NCBI RefSeq assembly: GCF_947488135.1 | Contig: NZ_CANKYW010000001.1 | Coordinates: 1,364,001-1,428,000, forward strand | DNA from: an uncultured Marivita sp. | Lineage (GTDB): Bacteria > Pseudomonadota > Alphaproteobacteria > Rhodobacterales > Rhodobacteraceae | Length of the DNA: 64,000 nt | Reading direction: 5' to 3' | Shown here: positions 63,279 through 64,000 of the stretch, piece after piece | Layout of the letters: each line of letters opens with the position of its first letter | Position numbering within the stretch: the stretch's first letter is position 1 | Translations under genes and position numbers: made by a program | The notes under the pieces: model-generated | What the model saw: only the letters and a program-made list of their open reading frames with translations | Databases searched by the model: none | Told to the model about the DNA's origin: nothing

Positions 63279-64000
63279 TCGGCAGGCACCGTGTTCGGAT
63301 GGCCCAGATCGCGGGGCGCCCTGCGGCCCGCACGTTCCTTGAGGATCAGCGGCACGCATTGGTCCGCGTCGTCATGGATCGTGACGCAGTCAAGGCATTG
63401 GAAACATTCGGAGTACTGAATTTTCCCGGTTTTTGAGATTGCTCCATACTCACACTTTACCCGGCACAATTGACATGGCGACCCGCATTCAAGGCGTCGC
63501 GGAATCCAGTTGCGCAGGCGCAACAGCCCACCGATGGCCATGAGAGCGCCCAACGGGCAGAGGTACCGGCAGAACCCCTTGAACACGACCATGCCCAGCA
63601 CCAGCCACAGCGCGGCATAGGCGACATAGTACCATTCGCGCACGAAATAGACGGTAATCGCGGTCTTGAACGGTTCGATCTCGGCCGCCTTGTCCATGTA
63701 GGACGGGGCAAAGATCGTGACGGCCACCAACCCGGCAAGCGCCACGTATTTCAGCGATTTCAGCCGCGCGTCCCAGCGCGCGCTCGGTTCGATCCTGGGC
63801 AGGCGCAGCAGGCGCCCCAAGTGATGCGCGAATTCCTGCAACGCGCCGAACGGGCACAGCCAGCCGCAAAAGAGACCACGCCCCCAAAGCACGAAGCCCA
63901 GGATCACCACCGCCCAGATCAGCAACGAAAACGGATCGTAGAGCAGGAACGCAAACGAGCCTCCCGCCATCGCCGTCTGAAGCGCCGCCAGAGGTGTCAC
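63275..64000 (-). CDS. NosR/NirI-type membrane [4Fe-4S] protein, C-terminal part
   Basis: The start lies beyond the right edge; the last 241 codons are present. Four or five membrane helices carry two CxxxCP iron-sulfur motifs, GLFCGWLCPFGALQE and FCRYLCPLGALMA, and then a ferredoxin pair with CGSPCQLCRVKC and CFQCLDC. This is the C-terminal polyferredoxin module of NosR/NirI, which supplies electrons to periplasmic reductases such as nitrous oxide reductase. nosZ is not visible, so the substrate system is inferred only from the ApbE partner. Confidence 0.85.
   Translation of the reverse strand: MTPLAALQTAMAGGSFAFLLYDPFSLLIWAVVILGFVLWGRGLFCGWLCPFGALQEFAHHLGRLLRLPRIEPSARWDARLKSLKYVALAGLVAVTIFAPSYMDKAAEIEPFKTAITVYFVREWYYVAYAALWLVLGMVVFKGFCRYLCPLGALMAIGGLLRLRNWIPRRLECGSPCQLCRVKCEYGAISKTGKIQYSECFQCLDCVTIHDDADQCVPLILKERAGRRAPRDLGHPNTVPAE

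Noticed and set aside
1-64000. CRISPR arrays, tRNA or rRNA genes, insertion sequences
   Set aside because: No regularly spaced repeats, cloverleaf signals, rRNA blocks or transposase frames were seen on either strand by inspection.

Overview
This window looks like the chromosome of a marine alphaproteobacterium of the Rhodobacterales (Roseobacter group). The evidence is high GC with strong third-position bias, a xerD / small membrane gene / aroK / aroB order, a pyrH-frr-uppS-cdsA-dxr-rseP-bamA-fabZ-lpxA-lpxI-lpxB block, IalB, DUF5765 and Hint-domain families, and a VPLPA-CTERM sorting signal. No rRNA, tRNA, CRISPR array or insertion sequence was seen. Most large open frames antisense to real genes are high-GC shadows.

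Layout. 1-6.9 kb: the start of xerD (cut by the window edge), a secreted hypothetical protein, a 49-aa membrane protein, aroK-aroB, a site-2 protease with CBS domains, ssb, a lytic transglycosylase and a Flp-pilin-like peptide. 7-13.2 kb: a minus-strand peptide-type ABC importer (Tat-exported binding protein, two permeases, fused double ATPase). 13.4-26.6 kb: miaA, then a long plus-strand envelope block running from UMP kinase and ribosome recycling through isoprenoid and phospholipid precursors to BamA, Skp and lipid A synthesis. 26.6-31.2 kb: an IalB-like protein, a HerA-type ATPase and an Atm1-type exporter. 31.2-36.4 kb: an unusually long RND pump with its adaptor. 36.6-40.2 kb: a yfgM-bamB-der block. 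40.3-43.7 kb: DUF5765, a Hint/RTX-like protein and an AI-2E family permease.

43.8-57.8 kb is the most distinctive part: a periplasmic alcohol-oxidation island. It holds a PQQ alcohol dehydrogenase carrying the extra aspartate typical of lanthanide-dependent enzymes, two c-type cytochromes, the PQQ-associated ABC set (ATPase, ABC-2 permease, binding protein, YVTN beta-propeller, small exported protein), a MoxJ-like binding protein, and a second binding protein/ATPase pair with no permease. Inside the island lies an AT-richer stretch with a VPLPA-CTERM surface protein and a leishmanolysin-like metallopeptidase. It is followed at 57.9-62.2 kb by a coxG-S-L-M molybdenum hydroxylase operon whose large subunit has the form II motif, so it is probably not a true CO dehydrogenase. 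One inference is that alcohol is oxidised by the PQQ enzyme and the aldehyde by the molybdenum hydroxylase. The right edge holds an ApbE flavin transferase overlapping the end of a NosR-type membrane iron-sulfur protein.

Non-coding structure includes several intrinsic terminators, a 50-bp element present twice (9.1 and 54.8 kb), a cluster of four adjacent hairpins at 53.3 kb, and two unexplained minus-strand terminator-like hairpins at 27.5-27.7 kb.
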